From Cutaneotrichosporon cavernicola (taxonomy: Eukaryota > Basidiomycota > Tremellomycetes > Trichosporonales > Trichosporonaceae), in assembly GCF_030864355.1 (NCBI RefSeq), contig NC_083397.1, positions 496,001 through 560,000 on the forward strand: a DNA stretch of 64,000 nucleotides. The letters run 5' to 3'. Of the stretch, positions 13,201 to 23,782 are shown one piece after another (positions within the stretch are counted from its first letter, which is position 1; each line of letters opens with the position of its first letter). The notes under the pieces are model-generated. The model was not told where the DNA came from and ran no database searches. It saw only the letters and a list, made by a program, of their open reading frames with translations. A program made the translations under genes and the position numbers.

Positions 13201-13482
13201 TGTGTAGGTGTTGTCGTTTGTGCTTCGCGCAAGTCGGTGTTCCGGTGTGCTAGCTGCAGTCGAGACCAGTCGAGAGCGGGATGAGAGAAGGGGGGACAGT
13301 GGCTTGCGACCTCGCCACTCCGGCTACTCTTAACCCAACTTAACATGGCATGACATCGAGATATGGCTCGCTGAGCCTTGTGCTCGTGCGTTGCGTTGCA
13401 CCTGGGGAACTGAGGAGCGGAGGAGCCTAGGAGTCTAGCCTGGTGCTTTCTGATCCCTTGGACCGGCGTCGTCGCTAACAAA

Positions 13483-13535
13483 CTCCTGCATATCCTGCAT
13501 ATCCTGCATATCCTGCAACTCCTGCAACTCCTGCG
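13483..13535. repeat. Tandem 9-bp repeat (TCCTGCATA/TCCTGCAAC)
   Basis: Several consecutive nine-base units TCCTGCATA shift to TCCTGCAAC at the right end. The repeat lies in gene-poor DNA. No function is apparent. Confidence 0.7.
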
Positions 13536-14263
13536 CCCTCCTTCCCTCTTAATCCCCCCCCTCCTCCTCCCTTTCTCCTGGTCCTTCAGAGGTGGACAGG
13601 ATCCGAATCCCAAGCACGCGCTATGGACTGTCTGTGGACGCCAATCAGGCATCGTAAAACAAGCAAACGACCTGTAACCCGCACGGCCGGAGAACGCCAA
13701 CACAAAACGCCTCCAGTTCCAGCGTTTTTAATCTCGTAGCGAGCTGCCCTCTCTGGCAGAGGTATGCTAGATCCTGGACGCCGCAATCCCTGGCAAACTC
13801 GTTGTACTGACTGCCAAGAGGCGTTCGTTTCTGTATCTTTGGTTTGTGGTTGCATTCAGTCTTGCGTATAGCTAGGGTAGGGCGTTTCTGGGAATGTAAC
13901 GGTCAAGCTGACACGCTTCCTCAACTTCATCGTCAGAGAGTGATTCTCTGGATCTCTGGTCTGCTGCCGGCCAGGATGACAGGATAGGACAAGCCAAGCC
14001 GCAAACCGGCAATTCCAGGAGCTTTCGGATCAACCATCAGTGGTATGGCTGAGACGACCTTGACCTGCCACGCATCAATCAAAAACCCCTGCATGTATCC
14101 CCTTGATGGATTCATTTTCCTGCATGCATCCAGCGTCCTGCAACCTGTACTCTGATGTAGGATGGGCCAAGGAAGATAGGGCTTGAGCGCATAAACTCCG
14201 CCAGTTCACGTTCCTCGGGCTCAAAGAGCGGCCATTTGTCGTATACCCAGGGTGAAGGAGATA

Positions 14264-14277
14264 GGGGGGGGGGGGGG
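14264..14277. repeat. Poly-G tract (14 G)
   Basis: Uninterrupted run of G on the plus strand in gene-poor DNA. Three similar or longer G runs occur elsewhere in the window. Confidence 0.9.
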
Positions 14278-14440
14278 TTCAAGTGGAAAGATTGGAACCA
14301 AAACGATTGTGCCGTGGCGTTTGGAGCCTGACTTGTAAACAGGGATCGACATAAGTTGAGAGAGAGATCAAGCTACAATGCTTTCAAACGAGGTTGGGTT
14401 ACCTCATTACCCACGGATCTGGGTAAAGGGTTGAACGGTT

Positions 14441-14468
14441 ATTAGGGATGATTAGGGATGATTAGGGA
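14441..14468. repeat. Three copies of a 10-bp unit ATTAGGGATG
   Basis: Two perfect copies and one partial copy in tandem. The TTAGGG core recalls telomere repeats, but the ten-base period and the internal location argue for a chance microsatellite. Confidence 0.7.
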
Positions 14469-16759
14469 ATGCTATATTACCACCCTGTTGATGCACTGAC
14501 TTGCAATCGTAGACTCTAGGGGGTGTTTAGGGTTTTAGGGGGGATATAGGGGGGGAGTAGTTCAAAAAACAGATAACCCGATTCTCTTATTCTTATTAAT
14601 TACCTAGTAAACTTTAGTCAGTCATTATAACAAAGACGGGGTTTACTCAGGGATTAACAAGGTAAAAGGCACAAGTCTGTGCGCAAAGGTTTACCCACTT
14701 CCTGTATCCTAACCATCATCCACATTCTCATTCACAAACCGGCCGACAAGCCGACCAGCCGACAAGCAAACTTGCCAAGACTGACTTTGTCAACCGCAGA
14801 CTCCAGGCAAATCAGCCTGTCATCAGACAATACTCAGTTTGTCGAGGCATGCATAGTTCAACAGCCCTCTCGCTACGGAATGCCAATAGGCACAACCAGG
14901 TGACCACAACCAAATCAAAGCCAACTGGTATCCATGCCACTTGCCATGATTTCCGCAGTGGTTCGCATGCCTTGAGCCAAGAGATGATGGCATGTGTCCG
15001 TGAGTCCAATACCGCGTGCCTTGGTTTTTTGGTGCCTTGTGCTCCAAGGTGAATTGCGTGCCGCTTCGCTACGGTTGCGATAATTCAATGAATTGCGGCT
15101 ACTGTATGCTCCTGTTGGACAAAACTCTCCGCGCGCCGCCATTCTTCGCACCCACGCACCATGCTGCACGCACAGCGGGTCGTGCAGCGTTGGTGCAACG
15201 TGCATGAGCCGTTGACGTTGGCCGCGTGCCACTTGACTAGAGCTCAAGCCCAAGTCCAAGAGCCCACGCGTCTTGCCATCCCTAGTCGTAATGCAAAGTT
15301 GCATTCCTCCCTGTCCTCCAAAAACCAAGACTGACTCAGACTCAAGGCTCATTTGCTCATTTGCTCGTTTGCTCATTTGCTCTCCTTGCCCTACCGTTAC
15401 GCTTGTCACGTCTTCTGCAGGATATCTTCCAGAGGAAGAAAACGGTGCAAGACAATGGCGAATGACATGACAACTTAGCGAGGGAAAGCGAGGTGTCGTT
15501 ACAGGGCTAACGTTAGAACAATAGACATCAAGTCAAGCCCTAACCGGCGCCCGTCCTTGATCAGGGACTATTGTCGGGGCCGTCGCCGTGGCCGCGGTGG
15601 CTGGTGGCGCCGAGCCGCGCCGACTCCTACGCCGTGCCTTGAAACAGTTGCATTCCTCAACATCAAGAGGAATGTAGCAAAAAAATATCGTCAAGAAGGC
15701 CAGCCTGCAAGGCAATCGAGAGTCCGATTCCTGCATCCTGCAGTTGTCTTCTCCCCTGCGATCTTCTCCTGTAGCCTGTATCCGCTCCCCTTTCTCTGCT
15801 CTCCGCATCGGTATCGGCGAGTGGGTCCCCACGATCCTCACGCTCGGGGTGTCGGCTGTGGCCCGCCGAGTCCAGGTTCGTTTCGTCGTCTCGAAAGGGA
15901 ATCAGCAGATTAAGCGCCCAATCAGCTGGGCAACTTCTGAATATCAGCGTCGTTCTACGAATCGCTTTGGCCTTTGCAAACGCTAGATGCCGCCACAGAG
16001 ATATGGAGTAGCACGTCGGTTGTCAGTCGTCATCCCAAGTCATCCCAAGAGGAAGCCACAGGTTACAGGTCCAAGGGAACAGAAGGTCTACATGTCCAAT
16101 CGTATGACCAGTCGTATGGTCAGAGCATTTAGGAGGATACGATAAGAGGTACTAGAGCTTGGAGCTTGGTGCTTGGTGTTACGCAACACGGGGACCACGA
16201 GGAACACGATGCGGGGTTGGGACAACCGGTAGAGAGGCTCTGACACCAAACTGGATCCTGGTGGCGTGGTGCGTGCGTAGCAGTGCGAGCGTGGCAGTGT
16301 ACCAAGACGTTGCCATGCGAAATCGTTTACCGTGCGAAATAGAAACCGAAATCGAAATCAATGCCGTGCGTTCCCCGATCCCCCGAGCTACCTTGCCTCC
16401 CACTCTGCCCAGGCCACCCCCTCAACGCCCCCTCCGCCTGGACAGTGTGGCGCACGCCGCACACTATCAACCCCCAAACTCTGGCCGGTATGCATGCCTG
16501 CAGAATCAGGAAGAATGTGAAATCCACACGGACACTTGATATGCCGACCAACCCGATGAAGAGGAGCAGATTCATCGGTTAGGCCGGTTGGTACAATGCG
16601 TGCCACATCATCAATCCAGTCACCTCCACTCATCCCTCCTCTGTTGCCACCCCCTCTCTGGCTCTTTCTCTCTCCTCTCCTTCTCCGCCTTTGCCCAATT
16701 CGATCATCACCCCTCTCCTTCAGCCTCAGCCATCAACAACCCCCCTCGTATCAGCCACC

Positions 16760-17750
16760 ATGTCGCTCGGGGTATGTCGCACGTACTTGTCTCCGCTGAC
16801 AAGGACACAGCCTCAGCCTCTCTTCTCTCCGCGGCTCGGCGGTGACACGAGACGCCACCGCACCGCCAGCCCGTGTGTGCGCCTACCCCACCTACAAGTC
16901 CGTTCGTCCCCCGCCATCCGTGAGAACGCCACTGGACGAGCGCCGTTTCATCTAACCCCAGCTCCCAGAACCGAGAGTCTTCCTTCTACCATAACCGGGC
17001 ACGTGATGTCTGAGTCTGAGGCCACAGTTGCACTCTCCATGCCCCAACCTTCCGCACCTTTGAACACCGCCCCTTCCGCACCCTCCCAGACCGCCGGCCC
17101 ATTCAAGACCGGTCCGTCCAAGCCCGAACCCTCAAAGTCCAAGTACGTTCGCCTATATGACGCGAGCACATTCCAGGAGGCGTTCGGCAAAGGCAACTCG
17201 AATTTGGGGAGCGGCGGCAAAGATAAGCCTACTCTCCTGGGTGGCGTCCGGCCGCCGAAGTGCATTCCGGCTATCTCCGCGTCGATCACTCTCGGCCTCA
17301 CCCTCGATCCCCGCCTCCGTGCCGCCATGAGCAAGCTGCCAGACCGCGCCACTCGGATGCGAGACATGCAGGTCAGGATCCGTTCCTTCCGCAAGACCGG
17401 GAAGAAACGCGCTTTGGCCGGATGGAAACGCGCTGCTCGCCTAAGTGGCAAGATGCTCAAGATGCAGTATCGCCTCCGTCATCTGGTACGCTACGTTTGA
17501 TATTGGCTGACATGAGAATAAAGAGTTGCGGGGATATGCGGCTGCCGAGGGAATCACCCTCGAGTGGGGAGGTGCCCCCTCACCCGTTAAGGTTGTCAAG
17601 GCCCTCCCCTCAGCTGAGGTTCGCCTGAAGCTTCAGCTTGCCGTCGAAAAGGCGCGCGCGGACGCCGCCGACAGTGCCCTCCGTATCCTCCTCCCAGCCA
17701 TCGAGGACGCCGGGGTGGTCATTCCCAAAGCGTTCACGTCCACGTTCTAA
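16760..17750 (+). CDS. Uncharacterised basic protein, possible mitochondrial presequence
   Basis: No family was recognised. The ATG at 16760 sits in a CCACCATG context. It opens an Arg-rich, acid-poor N-terminus of about 80 residues that could act as a mitochondrial targeting sequence. An internal ATG at 17006 (MSESEATVAL) is an alternative start. A GTATGT just after MSLG could also be a real donor, which would delete about a dozen residues. After a Pro/Ser/Ala linker the more conserved-looking part begins near KYVRLYDASTFQEAFG and includes a very basic helix (RIRSFRKTGKKRALAGWKRA). One intron at about 17489-17525 joins RLRHL to RGYAAAEG. The protein ends VIPKAFTSTF with TAA at 17748. The basic helical character would suit an RNA-binding or ribosome-associated role, but that is speculation. 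Confidence 0.6.
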
Positions 17751-18722
17751 GCCGCGTCATTGTCCGTGCGTGTCGCCATCGCCCATCCCACGTTGATATG
17801 GAGACCTCCTGTCGTCCATTCTCCATTCTGAGTGGCTCTATACCAAAGCATCAGCAATCCCTCACTGTAGAATTGAATCTGTAGAATACGCGCTTGAACG
17901 GCTCAAGCAATCAGCGAACCCGCGACCCAATTGTAAAATTCCAACCCCGAACGCCTGGACCCTGTCGTAATTGGGTCCTGTATGCATATTTGTGTATCTG
18001 AATCCCGCGGATATTGTATCGTTCCGTAATTTAGTCATTTCAGACGTGCCTAAGCCTGAGCGGTGGCGCTGAGTCGAGTCTATGGATCGTGGGCTGCACT
18101 GACTAATGGATGGGTGCATTGTGGGCGGGGCGTGCGGCAGCGTCGAGGACCGCTAATCTTATCTCGAGGTCGGTGCAGAGTGCCATCGGTAACAGGGGAT
18201 GTAGATATCTGTGGCAGTCTTTCAACTTATTCCATGTGGTTAATACAATTGCAGCTGTGGTAGATATGAGCCAATCTACTACTTCACTGGCTCGGTCCAC
18301 TTGTTTCCTCTTCTCTTTGGTCATGGCTACTCGAACTCTTGCCTATTCACACCCGCTGGAGGTCCCTGCCCACTGAGTGTCGACGCAGGCCGGATGATAT
18401 GTGATGCAAGGTCGGTCAGCTTTTCGCCGTCATCTCCAGTCAGTGACCATGTGACGGAAGCAGATAGGGACGCCACTTTCCGGAGCAACTGGCCCCCCAG
18501 AGAGAGATGAGGATGGCCCAACTGTACATTCCGCAAGGTGGCAGGGGCGAGCTGGGAATCAGTCGCCAGTTGCTCAGGCGGCCAAGGAGGAACTATGGTA
18601 TCTCACTATCCAGCGGTTGGTAACAGGCGAGTACATTCAGCGCATATGGTGAGACGAGCCTGCTTCGCGTCATAGCCCAACACATTCCAAGTCTCCTTAC
18701 CTCTACTCGTCATCTCCAACGC
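17751..18722. other. Convergent intergenic region
   Basis: About 970 bases between the stops of two small genes. Short frames on both strands lack start context, splice support or recognisable motifs. Nothing functional was seen. Confidence 0.45.
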
Positions 18723-19123
18723 CTACTCGTCATCCTGGTCCATCCCGTCCTCGGACGTACGGCGGCGCTTCCGCGGCGACGGCTTGTCCTCGGGCATACC
18801 GCCCACACTGCCGTTAGGCTTGGGCTTGGACTTGGGCTTGGGTTTAGGCTTGGGTGCGGTCTTGGCCTTGGGCTTGTCATCGCCATCTTTAGCCTTTCCC
18901 GCGGCCCGGGCCGCATCACGCTCGGCATTACTCATGCCCAGCTCGGTCGCGACCGCGTTGATGAAGGCATTATGCTTCTTGTCGGGGCGCGGGAGGCTGG
19001 GACGGTCCACCTTGAAGATGTGCTGGCACGTGGCGAGCATCTTGATGACGAGGGACTTGTCTTCGGCCTTGTGTCAGGGGGGGGGGGGGGGGGTTAAGGT
19101 GTTGGACTCACGGAGAGGGTCAT
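18723..19123 (-). CDS. Small hypothetical protein with Lys/Pro-rich acidic-basic tail
   Basis: Two exons give a protein of about 115 residues. The first exon is only MTLS (19123-19112). It ends in a GTGAGT donor, and the intron contains a 17-base homopolymer (C in the sense strand) just before the acceptor. The second exon reads AEDKSLVIKMLATCQHIFKV and continues through an alpha-helical region of about 60 residues. A tail follows with alternating Lys-Pro, a basic RKRRR cluster resembling a nuclear localisation signal, and a final acidic DQDDE. No family was recognised. The small helical head with a charged tail could suit a chromatin-associated protein, but that is a guess. Confidence 0.6.
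19077..19093. repeat. Poly-G tract (17 G) inside an intron
   Basis: The run lies in the single intron of the small gene at 18723-19123. In the sense direction it is a C tract just upstream of the 3' splice site, where it may act as the polypyrimidine tract. It is likely length-variable. Confidence 0.85.
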
Positions 19124-19649
19124 GGTGTGGTGTGGTGTGGTGTGGTTTGGTGGTGGCGTGGCAATGTAAGCAGTTGATAGTAAGGAGCAGTTGATAGTAA
19201 GGAGGATGGACGTCTGCGTTTATGACCGTGACCACTCGCAATGCTGATGTGACCTGTGCCGACGTGTCCTTTACACCGATGCGCCCGGCCGTGACCCGAC
19301 CAGCCATTCAACGGGCGTCCCTGCACGATATCGCCTTTGGAGGCGGGGGCCTGTCTCGTGATCCGCCCCAGCGGCATGCTGTCGGGAGCCAACAGTTGAA
19401 AGGGCTTGTCACGTGTGGTTTTGGGGGGCATGGATTCTCGCATCGGGTGCGATGTGGGCGAGACCGTGGTCGGGATGACGCATCGTCTCTGGCACTGATG
19501 TGAGAGTCGTGGAGAATAGCGATGGCCTCGCGCCCAGGTGGGCGGGATGGGAGACCGCTCGCCCCACCACATAACTTGTGAGTGTGAATGCTGGAAATGC
19601 GTTTTGCATCCTCCTTTCTTCCGCCTGGCTTTGTCCAACCCACATCAAC
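19124..19649. promoter_or_regulatory. Divergent intergenic region with short tandem repeats
   Basis: Next to the start codon at 19123 are about five GGTGT units (19124-19148). At about 19169-19204 a segment reading CAGTTGATAGTAAGGAG is duplicated head to tail. No coding sequence was recognised. Confidence 0.5.
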
Positions 19650-19910
19650 ATGCCGCGCCACCGCTCAATATCCCCTATTCCTAATGCTCCGCACACCTCT
19701 CGCCAGGTATCTACCTCGCCAGTACCCGCTGCCACGCTTACCCAGATTGGCCGCCAGGCTTGGAGCGACGAGGAGGAGCAGATCTGGCGCGAGGCCGTCG
19801 TGGCCGTTCTGCGCGCCCACCTCCTCGCGACTGTTCGCGCCGATGGCCGCCTCGCCCATCGTAATGGCAGCCTTGGCGCTCATCTTAATGCCTATGTTAG
19901 TTGGTGTTAG
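19650..19910 (+). CDS. Small hypothetical protein, weakly Myb/SANT-like
   Basis: An open frame of 86 codons with a clean ATG and no intron. After a Ser/Pro-rich N-terminus it reads AWSDEEEQIWREAVVAVLRA. The Trp followed by acidic residues and a helix is reminiscent of the first helix of Myb/SANT repeats. The rest (VRADGRLAHRNGSLGAHLNA) could form the following helices but lacks the usual later Trp residues. The reading may be incomplete at its 3' end if an unrecognised intron follows. No confident function. Confidence 0.4.
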   Translation: MPRHRSISPIPNAPHTSRQVSTSPVPAATLTQIGRQAWSDEEEQIWREAVVAVLRAHLLATVRADGRLAHRNGSLGAHLNAYVSWC

Positions 19911-20118
19911 CTTTCCGCGCTGACGGCAGATTCGCAAGCTTTAGTTTGTCAATGGCATAAGCAGAAAGTTGGATTGGTAGGACAGCGTTGCACAGCGATG
20001 AATCAGTCGTTGAACCACTCCCATCAGTACCCACCACATCACTGACGGCCGGCCGGCACACCACACCCACGTCGCGCAACGTACAGGTACCATCACCATT
20101 ATAGTCGTATCGTACATT

Positions 20119-21143
20119 CTAACCGAGGTAATGCCAGATCACCCAGAACGAGAAGAGCGTGAACGCCGCCCCGCCAAAGAAGATGTATGCGTCCTGCGTG
20201 GTGCGGCGCTCAACCCACGAGATCGTTTCGCGGCTCAGGCCAAGCGTGTTCGCCGTGTTGAGCAGGCGCGTCTTTGCTCCCTTCAACATGCCCCGCTGCT
20301 CGACGAGGTTGCCGAGCACGGCCTGCCCTTGTGCAATGTATCCGTCGATGAGGCCCTCGCTCTCGCGGATGAAACTGTGCTCACGCAGTGCGTAATCTTC
20401 CCGCTCGTTATTGGGCCGGAACAGGTCAGCGTCGCGCCCGGCAAAGGGGGACTCGACGAGGTCAGGCGTGTGGTTCGCCTGCCCGCGGCGCATCGCCATG
20501 CCTGCTGGCCCTGAGGCTATTCCGCTTGCCGTGCCGAGCAGGTCGTTACGCGCCAGCTGTCAGCTGCGGTGGACAACATACCTCACCTTGATATCCCGTT
20601 CTGACTTTGCGCGCTCGAAGCGCGCCTTGAGCTCCTTGTGTTCGTTCTTCAGCTTGGCCACGCGGCTGTTGAGCGCGGCGTAGTAGGAGCGAGCAGCGCG
20701 CGGCGGCGGTGTTTGAGTCAGGCAGAGGAGCGGTTGGGGGAAGAGAGTGGAAAGGAAAGAGTGGCATGGAAGGCGACGTGGCGACAAACGATGCGGGACG
20801 TGGCGAGCGCAAACAACAAAGGCGCCGGTCAGCTTGTCATCGCACGCAGCACGCATCACTCACGTGTTGGCCTTCTCGCGCGTCGCCGTCTGCATCTCCT
20901 TGCGTGCCATCGAGTCGTAGTCGTCTATCAAGCGCGACAGCGCCGCGAGCGTCGTGGTGATCTGGCCTGCTGTTAGCAACTAATTTCCACGAGCGGGGCA
21001 TGTTCACACTGTCACCCCGCAGCTCAACCTCTTGCTCGCCACTCACCTTGCACACTGGGTCCGCCCTCGCTGGACTCCATACGCCCCAGGTCGGCTTGGA
21101 GACTCGCGACTTGCCTGTTTCCAAGAGCGTTGAGAGAGTTCAT
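20119..21143 (-). CDS. GOS1: Golgi SNARE GOS1 (Gos28 homologue)
   Basis: It is a Qb-SNARE for fusion of vesicles within the Golgi and from endosomes to the Golgi. The start at 21143 gives MNSLNALGNRQVASLQADLG. Four exons are joined by three introns at about 21045-20965, 20862-20700 and 20588-20553. Exon 2 contains LIDDYDSMARKEMQTATREK, typical of the N-terminal helices of Gos1. Exon 3 holds the coiled coil RVAKLKNEHKELKARFERAK. The SNARE motif in the last exon runs around EGLIDGYIAQGQAVLGNLVE, with a Gln in the following EQRGML at the zero-layer region. A single C-terminal transmembrane anchor (AYIFFGGAAFTLFSFWVIWH) is followed by two residues before TAG. Length and layout match the family. 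It is transcribed divergently from the lipase gene. Confidence 0.9.
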
Positions 21144-21643
21144 GGTGAATGGGGAGAGATGAAGATGACACGCGACATGGTTCTCCCCGTCTAACCCGTT
21201 GCCTATCCATCACTGATCGGTTGGACGTGACGCGGAGAGATGTACATCTCCGCGTTCAAGTGGAGGCACACGTGGACGCGCGTTCGAACCTTGGGCCGTT
21301 CCTTACCCTTACCATACTTTTGGATCGGCCCGGCTCCGGCTATGGGACGTCAAGACCCGAGACGCACTTCCCATGGCCGTGCATGTTCTCATCGATGGCA
21401 AGGGTGTATACGCACGAGTGAGCTCGGATAGTGATGGCTCCACTTGTGCGGGCTGCACAGGTTACAAGGTCTAGAGGAATGGCGACTCCGCTTCTGGCTT
21501 TGGTTCTGGGAATCGCCCCGCGAGTCGCGCAACGTATCCTACCGATCCTGCCGCGCTTGCCGCCGCCACCATTCCACAACCACAGCCACCAACATTCATT
21601 TCACACTTGCTCTTCCCGCTTTGCCATCACCCACATCATAACA
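21144..21643. promoter_or_regulatory. Divergent promoter between GOS1 and the lipase gene
   Basis: About 500 bases separate the two start codons. The 90 bases before the ATG at 21644 are C/A/T-rich. No further gene or clear regulatory motif was seen. Confidence 0.45.
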
Positions 21644-22866
21644 ATGGGCAAGCAAAACCCCATCACCATGGAGGAGAAGTACGTCCTCGGCAACGACGGG
21701 ACGCCATTCTACACGCGCGAGGTATGTCCCTATACTTTCCGATTGCTGATGACAGTACTACCCGACTGTGGGGACGCCTGACGCGTTCATCCTCTTCCAC
21801 CACGGTTTTGCGGAGCATATTGGACGCTACGATGCCTTCTTCCGCCTCCTCGCCGCTGCGCCGCACAACCTGCACATCACGGCGTTCGATGCCCGCGGAC
21901 ACGGCAAGACGAGCCAAGTCCCGCTCGCCGGCGACGCGCCCGAGGTCAAGGCTTGGCGCGCTGAGGGGCTCACCGTCGTTCCCGAGAAGGGACAGAAGCA
22001 TCGCACAGGCGGATGGGCACGCCAGCTCCCCGACTACGAATTTATGGTCAAGCGCGAAGCTGAGCGTGCTCAGGCTGTCGGGCGCAAGCTCTTCCTCTAT
22101 GGCCACTCGATGGGGGCCGCACTCACCCTCGGATTCTGCACGCGTGGGAAACACGGCCCACCCTCGCCCGATACGATCAAGCTCATCAGCGGCGTTATTG
22201 CCTCGGGGCCGTTTATTAGGCAGACCAAGCCGTCGAGCTTCCTCCAGGTCAAGGCGGGCATGCTCGCCGCGTCTATCGGCCTGGGGAATGTCGTCATCCC
22301 CATCCCCCTGGACGTCAAGCACTTTACCCACGACGTTGAGGTGCAGGAGAAGACGGCCAAGGATCCGATGTGTGGGTCCTACGGTTCGCTTCGCAGCATC
22401 AGCGACATGCTATCGTACGGCCAGAGCCTGGACACGCACGCGGCGTGGGACGCGTTCCCAAAGGACCTGCCGTTATTCATCTTCCACGGCGGTGACGACC
22501 CCATCGCCGACCCCAAGTCGGCTGTGCGCTTTGGTGACATGGTCGTCGCCAAGGACAAGACCACCAAGGTCCTTCACGTGAGCTCACGCGGTTGGTCTCG
22601 CTGACATACAGGGCCTTCTCCACGAGCCGCACAACGAGCTAGCGCCCGAGCCGGCCAAGCTGGCCGACCTCATCTCGAACTGGGTGCACAAGCGTACTGG
22701 CGACGCGCCTGCTACTGGGACGTCGACGCCTACGCCTACGCCTGCACCTGCGCCAGCGCCAGCGCCCGAGGCCGAGGGTGAGCCCAACCCCACGGCCGCC
22801 GCTGAGCCTCAGGCCCCTGAGACGGCTGAGCCCGCGCCCACGAAGCCCACCACGGCCAAGTTGTAG
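21644..22866 (+). CDS. YJU3: Monoacylglycerol lipase-type alpha/beta hydrolase
   Basis: It probably hydrolyses monoacylglycerols to glycerol and fatty acid on lipid droplets and endoplasmic reticulum, as Yju3 and MGL do. Three exons are separated by introns at about 21722-21753 and 22578-22612. The fold markers appear in order: the oxyanion-hole strand LFHHGFAEHIGRY, FDARGHGKTS, the nucleophile elbow GHSMG at about residues 142-146, the acidic residue in FHGGDDPIADP, and the catalytic His region LHEPHNEL in the last exon. Between strand and nucleophile lies the VVPEKGQKHRTGGW cap region. The C-terminus carries an extra tail of about 60 residues made mainly of Thr, Pro, Ala and Glu, absent from yeast and human MGL. 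Family identity is clear; the natural lipid substrate is inferred. Confidence 0.87.
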
Positions 22867-22951
22867 TGCCGACCCCAAGGATCCATTAGCTACGAACAGT
22901 GTATATGTAGGCAACGCGCAGCGCCGCAGTAGTGTGTTGAGAGTCTAGGGT

Positions 22952-23620
22952 CTATAGCTCTACGCGAGGAGATGTGCCTACGACGCTGCAGAACCAGAGC
23001 CAGGCGATGTTGAGCCACTCGGCAACATGGGCGCGCGACGAGGCCAGCAGGTCGATTGCCTCGTCGCCGTAGACGTAGTAGGCGTAGCGGCGGGTGAGGT
23101 AGCGGATGTGGCCGGGGAAGTAGGCGTAGCACGAGTACCAGAAGAAGAGGGTGACGGGGAGGACGATGAGGGCTGGGGTGAGTGGGTACACTTCAGGATG
23201 AAGGAGAGAGAGGGGATAAAAAAGGTTGCGACCGAGTGCAGCTCGTCGTCCTCCAGTACAAGGAGCTCGGCGCGACCATCACGTACGCCGCGAGCGAGCG
23301 GAGTCGTCCGACCGCCAACGCCTCAACCTCAGGGACTGTCGCCCCACCATCGCGTCGCGTCGCGTCCACACGACCACGACCACCCCAACGACTTGGACAA
23401 CTTACCAATAAGTAACGCCTCCCACCACTCGAGCATGGCGAAGCACAGGTGTGCGTCAATCTGCACACTGTCTGTCAGCGCCCATCTTGTCAGCCTTTTC
23501 AGCGACGCACCTCTTCTTCCACAGGTATCGCCGGATACCGCGCGGCGGCATCTTATCGTACCGCACAATCCCGCCGAGGCGGTACGGCGTAGGTGCGGGC
23601 GGAGCTTGTGTACGGGGCAT
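22952..23620 (-). CDS. Serine palmitoyltransferase small-subunit-like membrane protein
   Basis: Small SPT subunits (animal SPTSSA/B, yeast Tsc3) activate the first enzyme of sphingolipid synthesis in the ER. Three exons are read: start at 23620 (MPRTQAPPAPTPYRLGGIVR), an intron after YLWKK, a middle exon with CFAMLEWWEALLI, and a last exon with PVTLFFWYSCYAYFPGHIRY. The pair MLEWWE and YFPGHIRYL matches the MLEPWE and FMPQHI signature of the small-subunit family, with a hydrophobic span between. The protein, about 140 residues, is roughly twice the size of the human subunits, with a basic N-terminal extension and a C-terminal tail containing a second hydrophobic stretch (AEWLNIAWLWFCSVVG). 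The assignment rests on motif resemblance read by eye. It shares a 162-base divergent promoter with ORC5. Confidence 0.65.
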
Positions 23621-23782
23621 AGTGAGTGGGTGAGTGGGAGATGCAACTTGGGAAATACGGTGGCGTCGATCCACGCTGACTATCGCAGCGCCGATTTTTG
23701 ACCCCGCCCCGGCTTAAGCCCTTTGTTGTTGCCCTCCACCCTGCTTGCACCTTCATACAACAACTTTAACAATACATGGAGG

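Larger units (their letters stand above)
9930..16759. other. Long gene-poor, repeat-rich region upstream of the C2H2 factor
   Basis: Almost 7 kb without a recognisable protein. The part nearest the zinc-finger gene is rich in C/T on the minus strand and could be a long spliced leader. Simple repeats are frequent: GATGAG units at about 11006-11031, GGTGGCA-type units at about 11610-11700, GGGAGT units at 12159-12200, a CA run at about 12409-12432, nine-base TCCTGCATA units at 13483-13535, and ten-base units at 14441-14468. The stretch at about 14440-14680 is richer in A/T. A possible exon pair on the minus strand is listed separately (12540-13200). Long frames such as 12431-11214 minus are compositional (Pro/Leu/Ser/His) and were not called. 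Confidence 0.5.

Noticed and set aside
14441..14560. TTAGGG-containing repeats suggesting an internal telomere
   Set aside because: Only a few copies with a ten-base period, in the middle of the window with genes on both sides.
15533..15986. Small frames on both strands near 15.6-15.9 kb, one with a hydrophobic stretch (RLAFLTIFFCYIPL)
   Set aside because: No clear start, splice pattern or family, and both strands look equally likely. They were left out.
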